Source: Candidatus Hodarchaeaceae archaeon (GTDB lineage Archaea; Hadarchaeota; Hadarchaeia; Hadarchaeales; Hadarchaeaceae). Taken from it: DNA of 28,025 bases. The DNA is taken from the NCBI GenBank assembly GCA_030018135.1, contig JASEGJ010000013.1, positions 1 through 28,025 on the forward strand. Reading direction: 5' to 3'. Positions 5,562 through 13,189 of this stretch are shown piece after piece. The translations under genes were made by a program, and so were the position numbers. The notes below the pieces were generated by a model. That model saw only the letters and a program-made list of their open reading frames with translations. It was not told where the DNA came from and made no database searches. The number at the start of each line of letters is the position of its first letter. Position 1 is the stretch's first letter.

Positions 5562-7376
5562 CTACGCGAAAACGGCATGAATGGGCACGCTCTGCTTCGT
5601 CAGGTTCCTCAGCTGTTTCCCGAGCTCGCTTCCCTTCTCGATGCGGATGTCGCCCCTGACGCCGACGGTAGCCCTGAAGAGGAAGGCGTCGCCGGCATGG
5701 ATCTCGACGTTTCTGCCGCGATGCTCCGCCCCGAGCGTTAGTACGAGGTGGTCCTTCGTTTCCTGCAGCCCGACCTCCAGCGCCTCCTGAGCCTCAGCGC
5801 CCCCGCGCTCGCGCTCCCGCACATCTATCCTGACGCCCAGCCTCCGCTGGATCGCGTCGACGGTCGAGCCGCCGCGCCCTATTATCCTGGGTATGAACTC
5901 TTGGTCCGCCCTGACGATCGCCTCGCTCTCGGATAGCATCTCCACCTCCACGTCCGCCCTCGCCCGCCGTTTTATCTCGCGCCTGATGTCCTCCGCCATC
6001 TTGCGCTCGGCCCTCGTCGGCGCCCTCCTTCGAACTGGCATGACCACTATTTCCTCGCCGAACGAGTAAATTTCGTAGACCGGTTCGTCGGTCTCGAAGT
6101 CGCACACCTGAATTATCGGCCTCGCTAGGTCGGCTTCCATCATGCCGTGCGGGACCTTGACCACTGACTTGAGCGCGTAGACCTCCCTGATCTCGCCATC
6201 CTTGATGAAGATCACCGTGTCGGCGATCATGGGTATCATGCCGAGCTCCACCCTGCCTATGAGGCGCTGGATCGCGTCGATCGCGCGCGTGGCGTGGACG
6301 ACGCCCACCATCCCTATACCAGCGAGGCGCATGTCCGCGAAGATCTGAAAGTCCCTCGTCTTGCGCATCTCGTCGTAGATGGTGTAATCCGGGCGCACGA
6401 GCAGCAGCACATCGGCGGTCTTCTCCATATCGCCCTCGAGCGGGCTGTACTGCGTTATCTCGTCGCTCACCTGCAGGTCGCGGGGCGACTCCATGGTCTT
6501 GACTATCTTGTCCTGGGAGCGGTAAAGTTCCGCTAGCGCCTGCGCGAACGTGGATTTGCCTGCGCCCGGCGGGCCGGCGATCAGCACCCCCTCAGCCCTC
6601 TTGCTCAAGCGCTCCTTCAGCTTGTCCGACAGGCGATAGTCCTCGAGCTTGACCTCGGCGATCGGCCTCACCGCGGTGATCTCAAACCCGTCGCTGAACG
6701 GCGGGCGGGCTATGGCTATGCGGTACTCACGGAACTGCACTATCGTGATACCCTCGCGCTCGAGCTCGATGAAGCCATCCGGGTCCTGCCTCGCGATCTC
6801 GACGATCTCCCGCGCCATCTCTCGCAACTGCCCCTCGGTCAGCGGCCTCTCGTCCAGCACCTTGAGTTCGAACTTGCCCGGGCGCCCGACCTTCGCCATG
6901 GGCCGCACACAATCTTTTAGGTGCACGGACATGGTGTTCGGGTCGAAGTACTCGAGCAACTTGGGCTTGCGCTCGACGGGCAGGGGCTTTAGATACATGA
7001 CCTCCAGCCCCTCGACCCGGCCAGTTTCGGCCATCACCATATCGCTGGTAATCAACGCCGCGCCGTGTTCGCGCGCGAGGTCCCGAATCGCCGCATCGAT
7101 CGCGCCGAACTCGGCCCCGGCGAGTTGGTCGGCTGTCGGCCTCTCGCCCACGAAGCTCAGCTTCACCCGCCCTTCGTCGGCCAAGTTGCGGAGGCGCCTG
7201 AGCTCCGCAAGCCCGCTGTAGCCCGAGTCCTTGCCGGAGTTGGCCTGATGCTCGAGTTCGGCCACGACGAGATTGGGCACGATGATCTCGCAATCCCTCA
7301 GCTCGCCGCCATCGACCAAGCGCGTGACGCGTCCGTCGACGACGACGCTGGTATCCGGCACGTAAACTTTCGTCAT
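5562..7376 (-). CDS. PIN domain-ATPase-KH protein (PINc/PilT-like)
   Basis: Product of 604 residues from ATG 7376; a TTG three codons upstream is possible. The N-terminal PIN domain begins VYVPDTSVVVDGRV with acidic residues typical of PIN nucleases (D7, a glutamate in VAELE, and a later SD pair). A PilT/VirB11-type ATPase follows with Walker A GPPGAGKST near residue 267, a D-E pair (YTIYDEMRKTRD) and VVHATRAIDA. A C-terminal KH domain (IIGRGGSTVDAIQRRLGVR) suggests RNA binding. This architecture is widespread in archaea as an uncharacterised single-copy protein, likely acting on RNA or ribosomes. There is no ribosome site, and the ATG lies next to an A+T-rich stretch, suggesting a nearly leaderless message. 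It is divergent from the membrane protein gene at 7486. Confidence 0.93.
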   Translation of the reverse strand: MTKVYVPDTSVVVDGRVTRLVDGGELRDCEIIVPNLVVAELEHQANSGKDSGYSGLAELRRLRNLADEGRVKLSFVGERPTADQLAGAEFGAIDAAIRDLAREHGAALITSDMVMAETGRVEGLEVMYLKPLPVERKPKLLEYFDPNTMSVHLKDCVRPMAKVGRPGKFELKVLDERPLTEGQLREMAREIVEIARQDPDGFIELEREGITIVQFREYRIAIARPPFSDGFEITAVRPIAEVKLEDYRLSDKLKERLSKRAEGVLIAGPPGAGKSTFAQALAELYRSQDKIVKTMESPRDLQVSDEITQYSPLEGDMEKTADVLLLVRPDYTIYDEMRKTRDFQIFADMRLAGIGMVGVVHATRAIDAIQRLIGRVELGMIPMIADTVIFIKDGEIREVYALKSVVKVPHGMMEADLARPIIQVCDFETDEPVYEIYSFGEEIVVMPVRRRAPTRAERKMAEDIRREIKRRARADVEVEMLSESEAIVRADQEFIPRIIGRGGSTVDAIQRRLGVRIDVRERERGGAEAQEALEVGLQETKDHLVLTLGAEHRGRNVEIHAGDAFLFRATVGVRGDIRIEKGSELGKQLRNLTKQSVPIHAVFA

Positions 7377-7436
7377 ATTTATCAAAACTACTTTCGTGCC
7401 GGGGTAATAAGGTTGTTTGCGGGCTGACTGCGAAAG

Positions 7437-7445
7437 TTATTTAAA
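7437..7445 (+). promoter_or_regulatory. TATA-like box before 7486 gene
   Basis: TTATTTAAA, preceded by the purine run CGAAAG (a BRE-like element), lies about 45 nt upstream of the GTG start at 7486. This is consistent with a short leader containing a ribosome site. Confidence 0.5.
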
Positions 7446-7485
7446 TTGCCGTAGCGATGATTGAGCAGTTCAGGTAGGTGATCAA

Positions 7486-7743
7486 GTGGGTGCTTCGAGA
7501 GCTTTGGGCGCAATCCTTTGCATCGCGTGCGTCGCCGTAGCCGTAGCTCATGTCTACTTCGGATACGTAAGCGGCACTCGTCAAATATCTCTAGCATTTG
7601 CATTGCCCATCACCGTTGGCCTGCTGGTTGTCGTCGGCTTGGGCTTTTGGCTAGGGTGGATAATGGCGACCACGAGGGAGGTGGCACCATCCCCTCCGCC
7701 GGCGCCGGAGACTCCAGCGAAATCCAAAAAGGCCGAGAAGTGA
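7486..7743 (+). CDS. Small two-helix membrane protein
   Basis: Product of 85 residues starting at GTG, with an AGGTGAT ribosome site at the right distance. It has two predicted membrane helices, residues 7-27 (LGAILCIACVAVAVAHVYF) and 34-61 (SLAFALPITVGLLVVVGLG then WLGWIM). A proline-rich linker (VAPSPPPAPETPA) leads to a basic tail KSKKAEK. The layout of two helices and a cytoplasmic basic tail is common to small LapA-like or accessory membrane proteins, but I cannot assign a family. It sits between the PIN-ATPase and STT3 genes, about 90 bp ahead of STT3, which has its own TATA-like box. Confidence 0.75.
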   Translation: MGASRALGAILCIACVAVAVAHVYFGYVSGTRQISLAFALPITVGLLVVVGLGFWLGWIMATTREVAPSPPPAPETPAKSKKAEK

Positions 7744-7789
7744 ACTAAAAACGCAAAGCAACTTTCTCGGGTTTTGGCCAGCTGATATG

Positions 7790-7798
7790 TTTTTAAAG
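7790..7798 (+). promoter_or_regulatory. TATA-like box before the STT3 gene
   Basis: TTTTTAAAG lies about 35-42 nt upstream of the TTG start at 7832, the spacing expected for an archaeal promoter with a leader of about 12 nt. Confidence 0.5.
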
Positions 7799-7831
7799 TT
7801 TGCCACCGCCTAAAGCTTAGCGGGTGTTGAC

Positions 7832-9961
7832 TTGAGATATAAGCGGTGGCTGCTCCTCTGCTACTTGCTCGTGATGATGGCATTCTCGCTCTCCGTGCTG
7901 TTGGTCGCCGCACCTAAATTCGGGGGGTACACCACCTCCGACAGCGGCTACTTCCACCACCTCACCGAGGAGATCGTCGACGCCGACGGTATGGTTACCC
8001 GCCATGACCTCTCGCATCCGCCCCAAGGGCTTCCGGTCGGCATATCCGACCAGCTCCAGCCACTCGTCGCGGCGATGATCTATAAGGGGCTCCATCCAAT
8101 TTTTCCCGAGCTCGCGGTAGAAGACATCACTCGGCATATATCAGCCTTCTTTTTCGTGTTGATGTTCATCCCCGTTTTCCTGATCGGCAAGGAGCTTGCT
8201 GGCGACCTTGGGGGCTGCGCGGCGGTCTTCTTCTTGGCCACCATGGCGAGCTGCCCGGGGACGACCTCGCCCGTCTACTGGTCGAAGGTCGGGGCTTTTG
8301 ACCGAGATGTGTTTACGGCGCTCTTGGCAGCATGGGTTATCTACGCTACGATACGTGTCTTCAAGGTGCCGCGCGATTCGACGATGAAATTTGCCGTACT
8401 GGCTTGCCTGACCTACGGTCTCTTCCCGATCGCTTGGGGTGGCTACCCTTACCTGATGCCGATAATCGTCGCTGCACTCTTGCTCGTCCTGCTCAACGAA
8501 AGTTTCGCCAAAGGCAGCCCGGGTTGGGGCTTGGGCGCTATTTGGGCGAGCATCCGCGCGAATACGGTTCTGATCTACGGCGCGGCGGCGATGTTGGGCG
8601 TCACAATTTTCGTAGCAGGGGTACTAGGCGGTCACGTATTTGGGCCCGGCCTGGTCACATGGGGGCTGGAATACGTGGGGCTGAAGGCGCCAGCCGTCAG
8701 GATACCGCAGTACGCGTCAGAAATGCAGCCATCCACCTGGGGAAGTCTTTACGGTTTTTACGGGGATGGCATACTCACGGCGATAGTTTTCGGGCTGGCG
8801 GCTTTAGCGCTGATGAAGATTTTTTGGTCGAGGAGGCGGGAGGAGTGGATTTTGTTGCCTTGGCTCGCCGTTGTGGCCCTCCTCGCGGTCACCCAGACTC
8901 GATTTCTGCGGCTTTGGTGGCCGCTTTTGGCCTGCCTAGCGGGCGTAGGTTTAGTCGCGCTCGCGCTAGGGATAAGGCGGCTATCGGTTTCACAAATGGC
9001 GTCCACATCTGAATGGCTGAGCCTGCTCCGAAAGCCGATAGTCGTAGCGATTTGTTTGACCCTGCTTGCAACTCCATTCATCCACAACGCGTACGCTCAA
9101 GCCGAACGAACCGGGCCGCCCATGGCTGCGGAGCTGCACAACGCCCTAGTTGAGGCGTCCGGATGGCTCAGGGAGAACACGCCGGAAAACTCGGTTGTCG
9201 CCATCCAGTGGTCCTACGGCCACCTCCTAACCGCTGTTGCCAAACGACCATCGGTGGTGGACGGCAGCGAGACTTGGGCTCTCGAGGGGAAGTGGGAAAA
9301 TGACCCCGATGTAATTATTCGCCCCCCCGACTACATATGGCGCCCTAGGGAGGGTAGGGACGCCCTGCTCGTCGGGGGCAGGCGGGTCGACGTGGACCGC
9401 CTCTTCTCCGTTGACAACGACGAAAAGTTCGCGGGTATCGTCCGCACCTATCGAGAAAACTACGGCTTGAAGATGGATTACATCGTGTTTGACCTTTCGA
9501 CCTCGTACTATGCGATAGGGAATGCCATCTCCGGGGCAAGGCTCAAGGCACAGGCCCGGTCGTGGGCGCAGGAAGAAGAGGCGGGAACGATAGTATTTGG
9601 ATTCGGGGAGAACCGGGAAAATGTCGTGTTTGACCGGTGGGTCGAGGGAGTCTACCTTAGGGTCGACAATGAAAAATCCTACCTTACGGGATATGCCATC
9701 TTTACCGTCTATCCCGATGGCACCGCGGCCCTGCGCGGCTTCAAATTTCTGCAACTCAGTCCTGAAATTCCAGAAACGCTGGTCCTCTACATCGATGAAC
9801 AAAACAACATAGCTGACGCCGGCTTGGTTGAACTTTCCGTTCCCATGGGTGCGAGGATATTCTATTTCGAGGAAAACATCAGTTATCTGCAACTGCGCTA
9901 CACCAGCTCAAACGGGTGGGTTGGGGTCTACGAGATCGTGCACGAGAACCTGCCTGGATAA
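7832..9961 (+). CDS. aglB: STT3/AglB-type oligosaccharyltransferase
   Basis: Product of 709 residues from a TTG start. It transfers lipid-linked glycans to asparagine in N-X-S/T sites on the outer face of the membrane. A first helix (residues 7-27) is followed by the external loop with D37 (SDSGYFHH), the first acidic motif. The second acidic motif, D157-R-D159, lies in KVGAFDRDVF, as in other STT3 proteins. About a dozen hydrophobic segments reach residue 425, followed by a soluble C-terminal domain. The signature WWDYG is present only as Q-W460-S-Y-G (IQWSYGHLLTAVAKRP), an unusual substitution at W2 and D. The context of the motif and the length fit AglB. HisRS follows 94 bp later. A second, broken GT-C-type gene lies at 18366. 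Confidence 0.9.
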   Translation: MRYKRWLLLCYLLVMMAFSLSVLLVAAPKFGGYTTSDSGYFHHLTEEIVDADGMVTRHDLSHPPQGLPVGISDQLQPLVAAMIYKGLHPIFPELAVEDITRHISAFFFVLMFIPVFLIGKELAGDLGGCAAVFFLATMASCPGTTSPVYWSKVGAFDRDVFTALLAAWVIYATIRVFKVPRDSTMKFAVLACLTYGLFPIAWGGYPYLMPIIVAALLLVLLNESFAKGSPGWGLGAIWASIRANTVLIYGAAAMLGVTIFVAGVLGGHVFGPGLVTWGLEYVGLKAPAVRIPQYASEMQPSTWGSLYGFYGDGILTAIVFGLAALALMKIFWSRRREEWILLPWLAVVALLAVTQTRFLRLWWPLLACLAGVGLVALALGIRRLSVSQMASTSEWLSLLRKPIVVAICLTLLATPFIHNAYAQAERTGPPMAAELHNALVEASGWLRENTPENSVVAIQWSYGHLLTAVAKRPSVVDGSETWALEGKWENDPDVIIRPPDYIWRPREGRDALLVGGRRVDVDRLFSVDNDEKFAGIVRTYRENYGLKMDYIVFDLSTSYYAIGNAISGARLKAQARSWAQEEEAGTIVFGFGENRENVVFDRWVEGVYLRVDNEKSYLTGYAIFTVYPDGTAALRGFKFLQLSPEIPETLVLYIDEQNNIADAGLVELSVPMGARIFYFEENISYLQLRYTSSNGWVGVYEIVHENLPG

Positions 9962-10055
9962 TCCCGCTAAAGTTCTGTCGACGAAGCGCACTTGTCGTGC
10001 AAATTCTGGGAAAGTTTAAGAGGTTTCGACAGATAACCGCATCCGAGGCGACCCG

Positions 10056-11321
10056 ATGCAGAGACCCCGCGGAACGCGCGATCTTTTCGGCGAAGAGCTC
10101 GCGAGCGTGCGTTACGTCACGCGCGTAATGGACGATGTATTCAAGCGCTACGGCTACGTCGAGGTCGAGACGCCGATGTTCGAGAACCTCGAGCTATTCA
10201 CGAAGAAAACGGGCGCTGGCGTGATAAAGCAGATTTATGCGTTTCAGGACAAATCCGGGCGTTGGCTTGCCCTCAGGCCAGAATTGACCGCCCCAGTCGT
10301 CAGGTTTTACATCAATCAGCTTAGGTCCGCGCCCAAGCCCGTGAAGCTATTTTACTTCGGTAGCTGCTTTCGCTACGAGGAGCCACAGGCCAGGCGTTGG
10401 AGGCAATTTCTGCAGTCCGGTGCCGAGATAATCGGCAGCTCCAGGCCCGAGGCGGATGCCGAGATAATAGCGCTCACCGACGATATCGCGAAGGAACTCG
10501 GCCTAAGCAGCTATGAGTTGCGCATCGGCCACGTTCGACTGCTGAGGGAAATCTTAGCCCGGGCCGGGGTCAAAGGCGATGCCCAAGATCCGATAATGCG
10601 TGCCATCGACGGACGCGACGATGCGAGGTTAAAGGAGGAGCTCGACCGCTCGGGGATTAAGGGGGATGACAGGGAGCTACTAAAAGCTGTGATCGCGCTA
10701 CGGGGCGAAATCGAAGTTTTAAATCGGGCTGAAAAGCTCCTGAGCGGCTTGCCGAGGGCGGCAGCGGCGGTGCAAAATTTGCGCGATATCTTGAGCCACG
10801 TTCATTCGCTCGGCGTCGAGGAATCTTGCATCGACCTCAGCATTGCGAGGGGCCTCGAGTATTATACGGACATGGTATTCGAATTGTACGTGGGTGATGT
10901 TCAAATAGCCGGCGGAGGACGCTACGACCAACTGATCGAGATACTCGGCGGTGAACCATGTCCTGCGGTCGGCGTTGGCTTGGGCGTCGATAGGATCGCC
11001 CAAGTGCTCCTAAAACAAAAGGCCAAGGTCCCGCGGGAGCGCTTGGACTGTATGGTTTTGCCCGCGAGCGAGGAGATGTTGAGTGATTGCTTAAAAATAG
11101 GGGATGAGTTGCGCAAAGTCGGCCTGCTCGTCGACGTCGATCTGATGGGGCGCAGTTTATCCAAGGCCATAGCGTACGCCGACGCCAAGGAGGCCAGATA
11201 TGTAGTCATAGTGGGGGCAAAGGACCTTTCGGCTGGAAAGGTCACGCTCAGGGACATGCAAACTGGCAAACAAGAGCTGATCGCGCGTAATGAATTGGCC
11301 GGGAGATTGAAGTCAGCTTGA
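10056..11321 (+). CDS. hisS: Histidyl-tRNA synthetase
   Basis: Product of 421 residues, the normal length for this class II enzyme, which charges tRNA-His with histidine. It begins MQRPRGTRDLFGEE, typical of HisRS. The motif 2 region FYFGSCFRYEEPQ, the histidine-specific GLEYYTDMVFELY (near residue 268), GGGRYDQL, and motif 3 GVGLGVDRI (near residue 310) are all visible. The C-terminal anticodon-binding domain runs from about residue 328 to the end. The ATG is preceded by GAGGCGACCCG, and a TTTAAGAGG box lies about 40 nt upstream, so it can be transcribed apart from the STT3 gene. Confidence 0.97.
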   Translation: MQRPRGTRDLFGEELASVRYVTRVMDDVFKRYGYVEVETPMFENLELFTKKTGAGVIKQIYAFQDKSGRWLALRPELTAPVVRFYINQLRSAPKPVKLFYFGSCFRYEEPQARRWRQFLQSGAEIIGSSRPEADAEIIALTDDIAKELGLSSYELRIGHVRLLREILARAGVKGDAQDPIMRAIDGRDDARLKEELDRSGIKGDDRELLKAVIALRGEIEVLNRAEKLLSGLPRAAAAVQNLRDILSHVHSLGVEESCIDLSIARGLEYYTDMVFELYVGDVQIAGGGRYDQLIEILGGEPCPAVGVGLGVDRIAQVLLKQKAKVPRERLDCMVLPASEEMLSDCLKIGDELRKVGLLVDVDLMGRSLSKAIAYADAKEARYVVIVGAKDLSAGKVTLRDMQTGKQELIARNELAGRLKSA

Positions 11322-11325
11322 GCTT

Positions 11326-12159
11326 TTACCGAAACCGATAGCCCAAGCCTTGCAAGACGCGTTTCATTTCCAATGCATCCTTTTCCAATATCGGCGATTC
11401 AGAGATTATGGTGATGTCAATTTTTCTCCTCAAAATCTCCCTTGCGAGAGGCTCAAATGGGGGCTTATTGGATTTGATCTCGAGGTGATGTTTTTCATTA
11501 CCTCTGCCGGGGCCGACGGTTGAAAATTCAACCCCCGTGAAATGCGTGTGCAAATGCTTCAACTTCAGCGGCCCTAGCTCGTCGAAGATTTTCGCGTAGT
11601 CAATTTTGCCGCCACCACGGGCGAACATGTGCGCCCAGTCCACAACGGGCGCGCAGCCGTCCACCTCTTTACAGATTTTGATTATTTCCCCCAAGGTACC
11701 AAACGTCGTCTGTTTTCCCGTCGTCTCCAAGCCAAGCCTCACGCCCTTCATCCCCCTAGACTTCATTTGATCCACGATGTCTTCGCATGATCGCTTTACA
11801 GCCCCATGAGCTTGCTCTTGGGATAGCTTGCCGTAAAAGCCCGGGTGGAAGACCGCCACATCGGCGCGCATGAAGTGCGCCCTTTCCACGGAATCGAGGA
11901 TCCTCTTCTTTGATGCCTCCAGCTTCTCCTCGTCCGGCGAGCAAAGGTTGACGAAATAGGGACAGTGAACCGACAGTCGCACGTTGAGCTTCTCCGCCAG
12001 CTCGCCGACCTCCCTTGCGGTGTCGTTGTTCATCCCCACCCTCCTAACGAACTCGCACTCGAACGCGTTTAACCCGAGGTCGGCCACGCACATGATGCCC
12101 GCCGCCGTGCTCCTTTCCTCACTCGCCAGCGGGACGCCGGCCGGCCCAAGAAATATCAC
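11326..12159 (-). CDS. AP-endonuclease-2-like TIM-barrel protein (endonuclease IV family)
   Basis: The product has 277 residues if it starts at the GTG (12159) that gives MIFLGPAGVPL and has a GGTGG ribosome site; an upstream GTG at 12177 lacks one. Candidate metal ligands follow the endonuclease IV order: His in SVHCPYFVN, His in VFHPGFYG, Glu in GLETTGK, Asp and His in VVDWAHMF, His pair in HLHTHFTG and Glu in ISESPILE. Endonuclease IV cuts DNA at abasic sites, and many archaeal relatives of this size are annotated as such without tests. The gene converges with hisS (4 bp apart) and is divergent from the CDP-alcohol transferase gene at 12214. Confidence 0.85.
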   Translation of the reverse strand: MIFLGPAGVPLASEERSTAAGIMCVADLGLNAFECEFVRRVGMNNDTAREVGELAEKLNVRLSVHCPYFVNLCSPDEEKLEASKKRILDSVERAHFMRADVAVFHPGFYGKLSQEQAHGAVKRSCEDIVDQMKSRGMKGVRLGLETTGKQTTFGTLGEIIKICKEVDGCAPVVDWAHMFARGGGKIDYAKIFDELGPLKLKHLHTHFTGVEFSTVGPGRGNEKHHLEIKSNKPPFEPLAREILRRKIDITIISESPILEKDALEMKRVLQGLGYRFR

Positions 12160-12213
12160 TCGGCCACCACAATGCACTTATGCGCGGATATTTATGGCTT
12201 TAGCGAGGAAAGC

Positions 12214-12777
12214 ATGCTGAGCGAAATCCGCGGGAAGATAACCCCGCTGTTGGAACCGCTCGCAAGAGCTTTTGCTCGAGCCGGTTTCACGCCGAATAGC
12301 CTGACCCTTTTAGGGCTTACAGCGGGCTCCGCCGCCGCACTGCTTTTTGCTGAGGGCGAGCCGCGCCTAGCTGGCCTAACCCTACTCGTGTGCGGGCTCT
12401 TCGATGTGGTCGACGGTGCAGTCGCCCGCTTAACCGGCGGGGAAACGGCGTTTGGAGGCTTGCTCGATTCAGTCGTCGACCGCTACGTCGATTTTGCCAT
12501 CTTCGCCGGCGTCATCTACGGCGGTTTGGCGAGCTGGACTTGGAGCATCGCAGCCTTAACGGGGGGCTTCATAGTCAGTTACACCCGCGCCCGAGCCGAA
12601 GCTGCTGGCTCGGGCAAACTCGATGTCGGCATTGCCGAGCGAGGGGAGCGCCTCCTGATCCTAGCTTTGGGCGGGTTATTCAAACTAACGGATTACGCCG
12701 TGGCGCTGGTGGCGACTCTGGCGCACGTCACGGCGGTTCACAGGTTGATTATCGCAAGGCGACGACTAGCTCGATGA
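12214..12777 (+). CDS. CDP-alcohol phosphatidyltransferase, likely archaetidylinositol phosphate synthase
   Basis: Product of 187 residues; the ATG at 12214 has a GCGAGGAAAGC ribosome site, while the longer frame from 12172 does not. The complete family motif is present: D64-x2-D67-G-x2-A-R-x8-G81-x3-D85-x3-D89. Five or six membrane helices are visible. The family swaps CMP on a CDP-lipid for an alcohol. The length and the AR/GG details fit archaeal synthases that join inositol-1-phosphate to CDP-archaeol. The inositol-1-phosphate synthase gene 400 bp downstream provides exactly that substrate, which favours this assignment over a serine or glycerol-phosphate enzyme. It overlaps the convergent padR gene by 12 bp. 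Confidence 0.85.
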   Translation: MLSEIRGKITPLLEPLARAFARAGFTPNSLTLLGLTAGSAAALLFAEGEPRLAGLTLLVCGLFDVVDGAVARLTGGETAFGGLLDSVVDRYVDFAIFAGVIYGGLASWTWSIAALTGGFIVSYTRARAEAAGSGKLDVGIAERGERLLILALGGLFKLTDYAVALVATLAHVTAVHRLIIARRRLAR

Positions 12778-13098
12778 TTTCCTCTTGAATAGCTTTGCGT
12801 ACAGATCCTTGACATATTCCTCTGCTTCCTGTAGTAGCTCTTGTCCCTTTTCCGTGATCTTGTAGTACCTGCGCGCTGGCTTGCCGTGTTGCTCCTGCCA
12901 CTCCGTGGTAACGTAGCCGCTCCGTTGAAGCCTGTAGAGCACCGTGTAGGAGGTAACCATCGGGGGTTTCCATCCGAACCTCCTGTTGATCTCCTTGCGC
13001 AGCTCGTACGCGTACATCGGGCGCTCCTGCAGCAGTCTCAAGATATACGGCCACAACAGCTCTGCGGTGGTCTTGCGCTTAAGTCGCCGTATGGCCAA
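12766..13098 (-). CDS. PadR-family transcriptional regulator
   Basis: Product of 110 residues from a TTG start. It has the winged-helix core typical of PadR: AELLWPYILRLLQERPMYAYELRKEI, GWKPPMVTSYTVLYRLQRSGYV, then the wing RRYYKITEKGQELL and a C-terminal dimerisation helix ending in a basic tail. PadR proteins are usually ligand-responsive repressors that bind inverted repeats near their own promoter. The gene is divergent from inositol-1-phosphate synthase with 91 bp between. That space contains a symmetrical TATA box and a perfect 8-bp-arm palindrome, so this protein probably controls the inositol gene and itself. Effector unknown. Confidence 0.9.
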   Translation of the reverse strand: MAIRRLKRKTTAELLWPYILRLLQERPMYAYELRKEINRRFGWKPPMVTSYTVLYRLQRSGYVTTEWQEQHGKPARRYYKITEKGQELLQEAEEYVKDLYAKLFKRKSSS

Positions 13099-13128
13099 AA
13101 TAGCACCACTTTTTAAAATCCAACCGCA

Positions 13129-13141
13129 AACTTTATAAGTT
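13129..13141. promoter_or_regulatory. Symmetrical TATA box shared by padR and ino1
   Basis: AACTT-TAT-AAGTT reads as a TATA box on both strands (TTTATAAG plus, CTTATAAAG minus). It is about 37 nt from the padR TTG and about 55 nt from the ino1 ATG, so it could drive both genes. The use in both directions is an inference. Confidence 0.55.
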
Positions 13142-13152
13142 TTCTTCTCAGA

Positions 13153-13186
13153 ATCTCAAAATTTGAGATAATACAAAATTGGAGAT
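13153..13186. promoter_or_regulatory. Palindromic operator and partial copy before ino1
   Basis: ATCTCAAAATTTGAGAT (13153-13169) is a perfect inverted repeat with 8-bp arms around one base. A second half-site, CAAAATTGGAGAT (13174-13186), repeats CAAAATTTGAGAT with one mismatch, 17 bp further on. The palindrome covers the expected start of ino1 transcription, the right place for a repressor site. The divergent PadR protein is the obvious candidate to bind it. Confidence 0.6.
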
Positions 13187-13189
13187 AAA

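Noticed and set aside
6649-7221. 190-codon Ser/Arg-rich ORF opposite the PIN-ATPase gene
   Set aside because: Composition (Ser, Arg, Pro) is that of an antisense frame of a G+C-rich gene, and the opposite strand has clear PIN, ATPase and KH motifs.
8332-9012. 226-codon Arg/Gly-rich ORF inside the STT3 gene
   Set aside because: It is an alternative frame of the membrane-protein gene with no membrane segments or recognisable motif.
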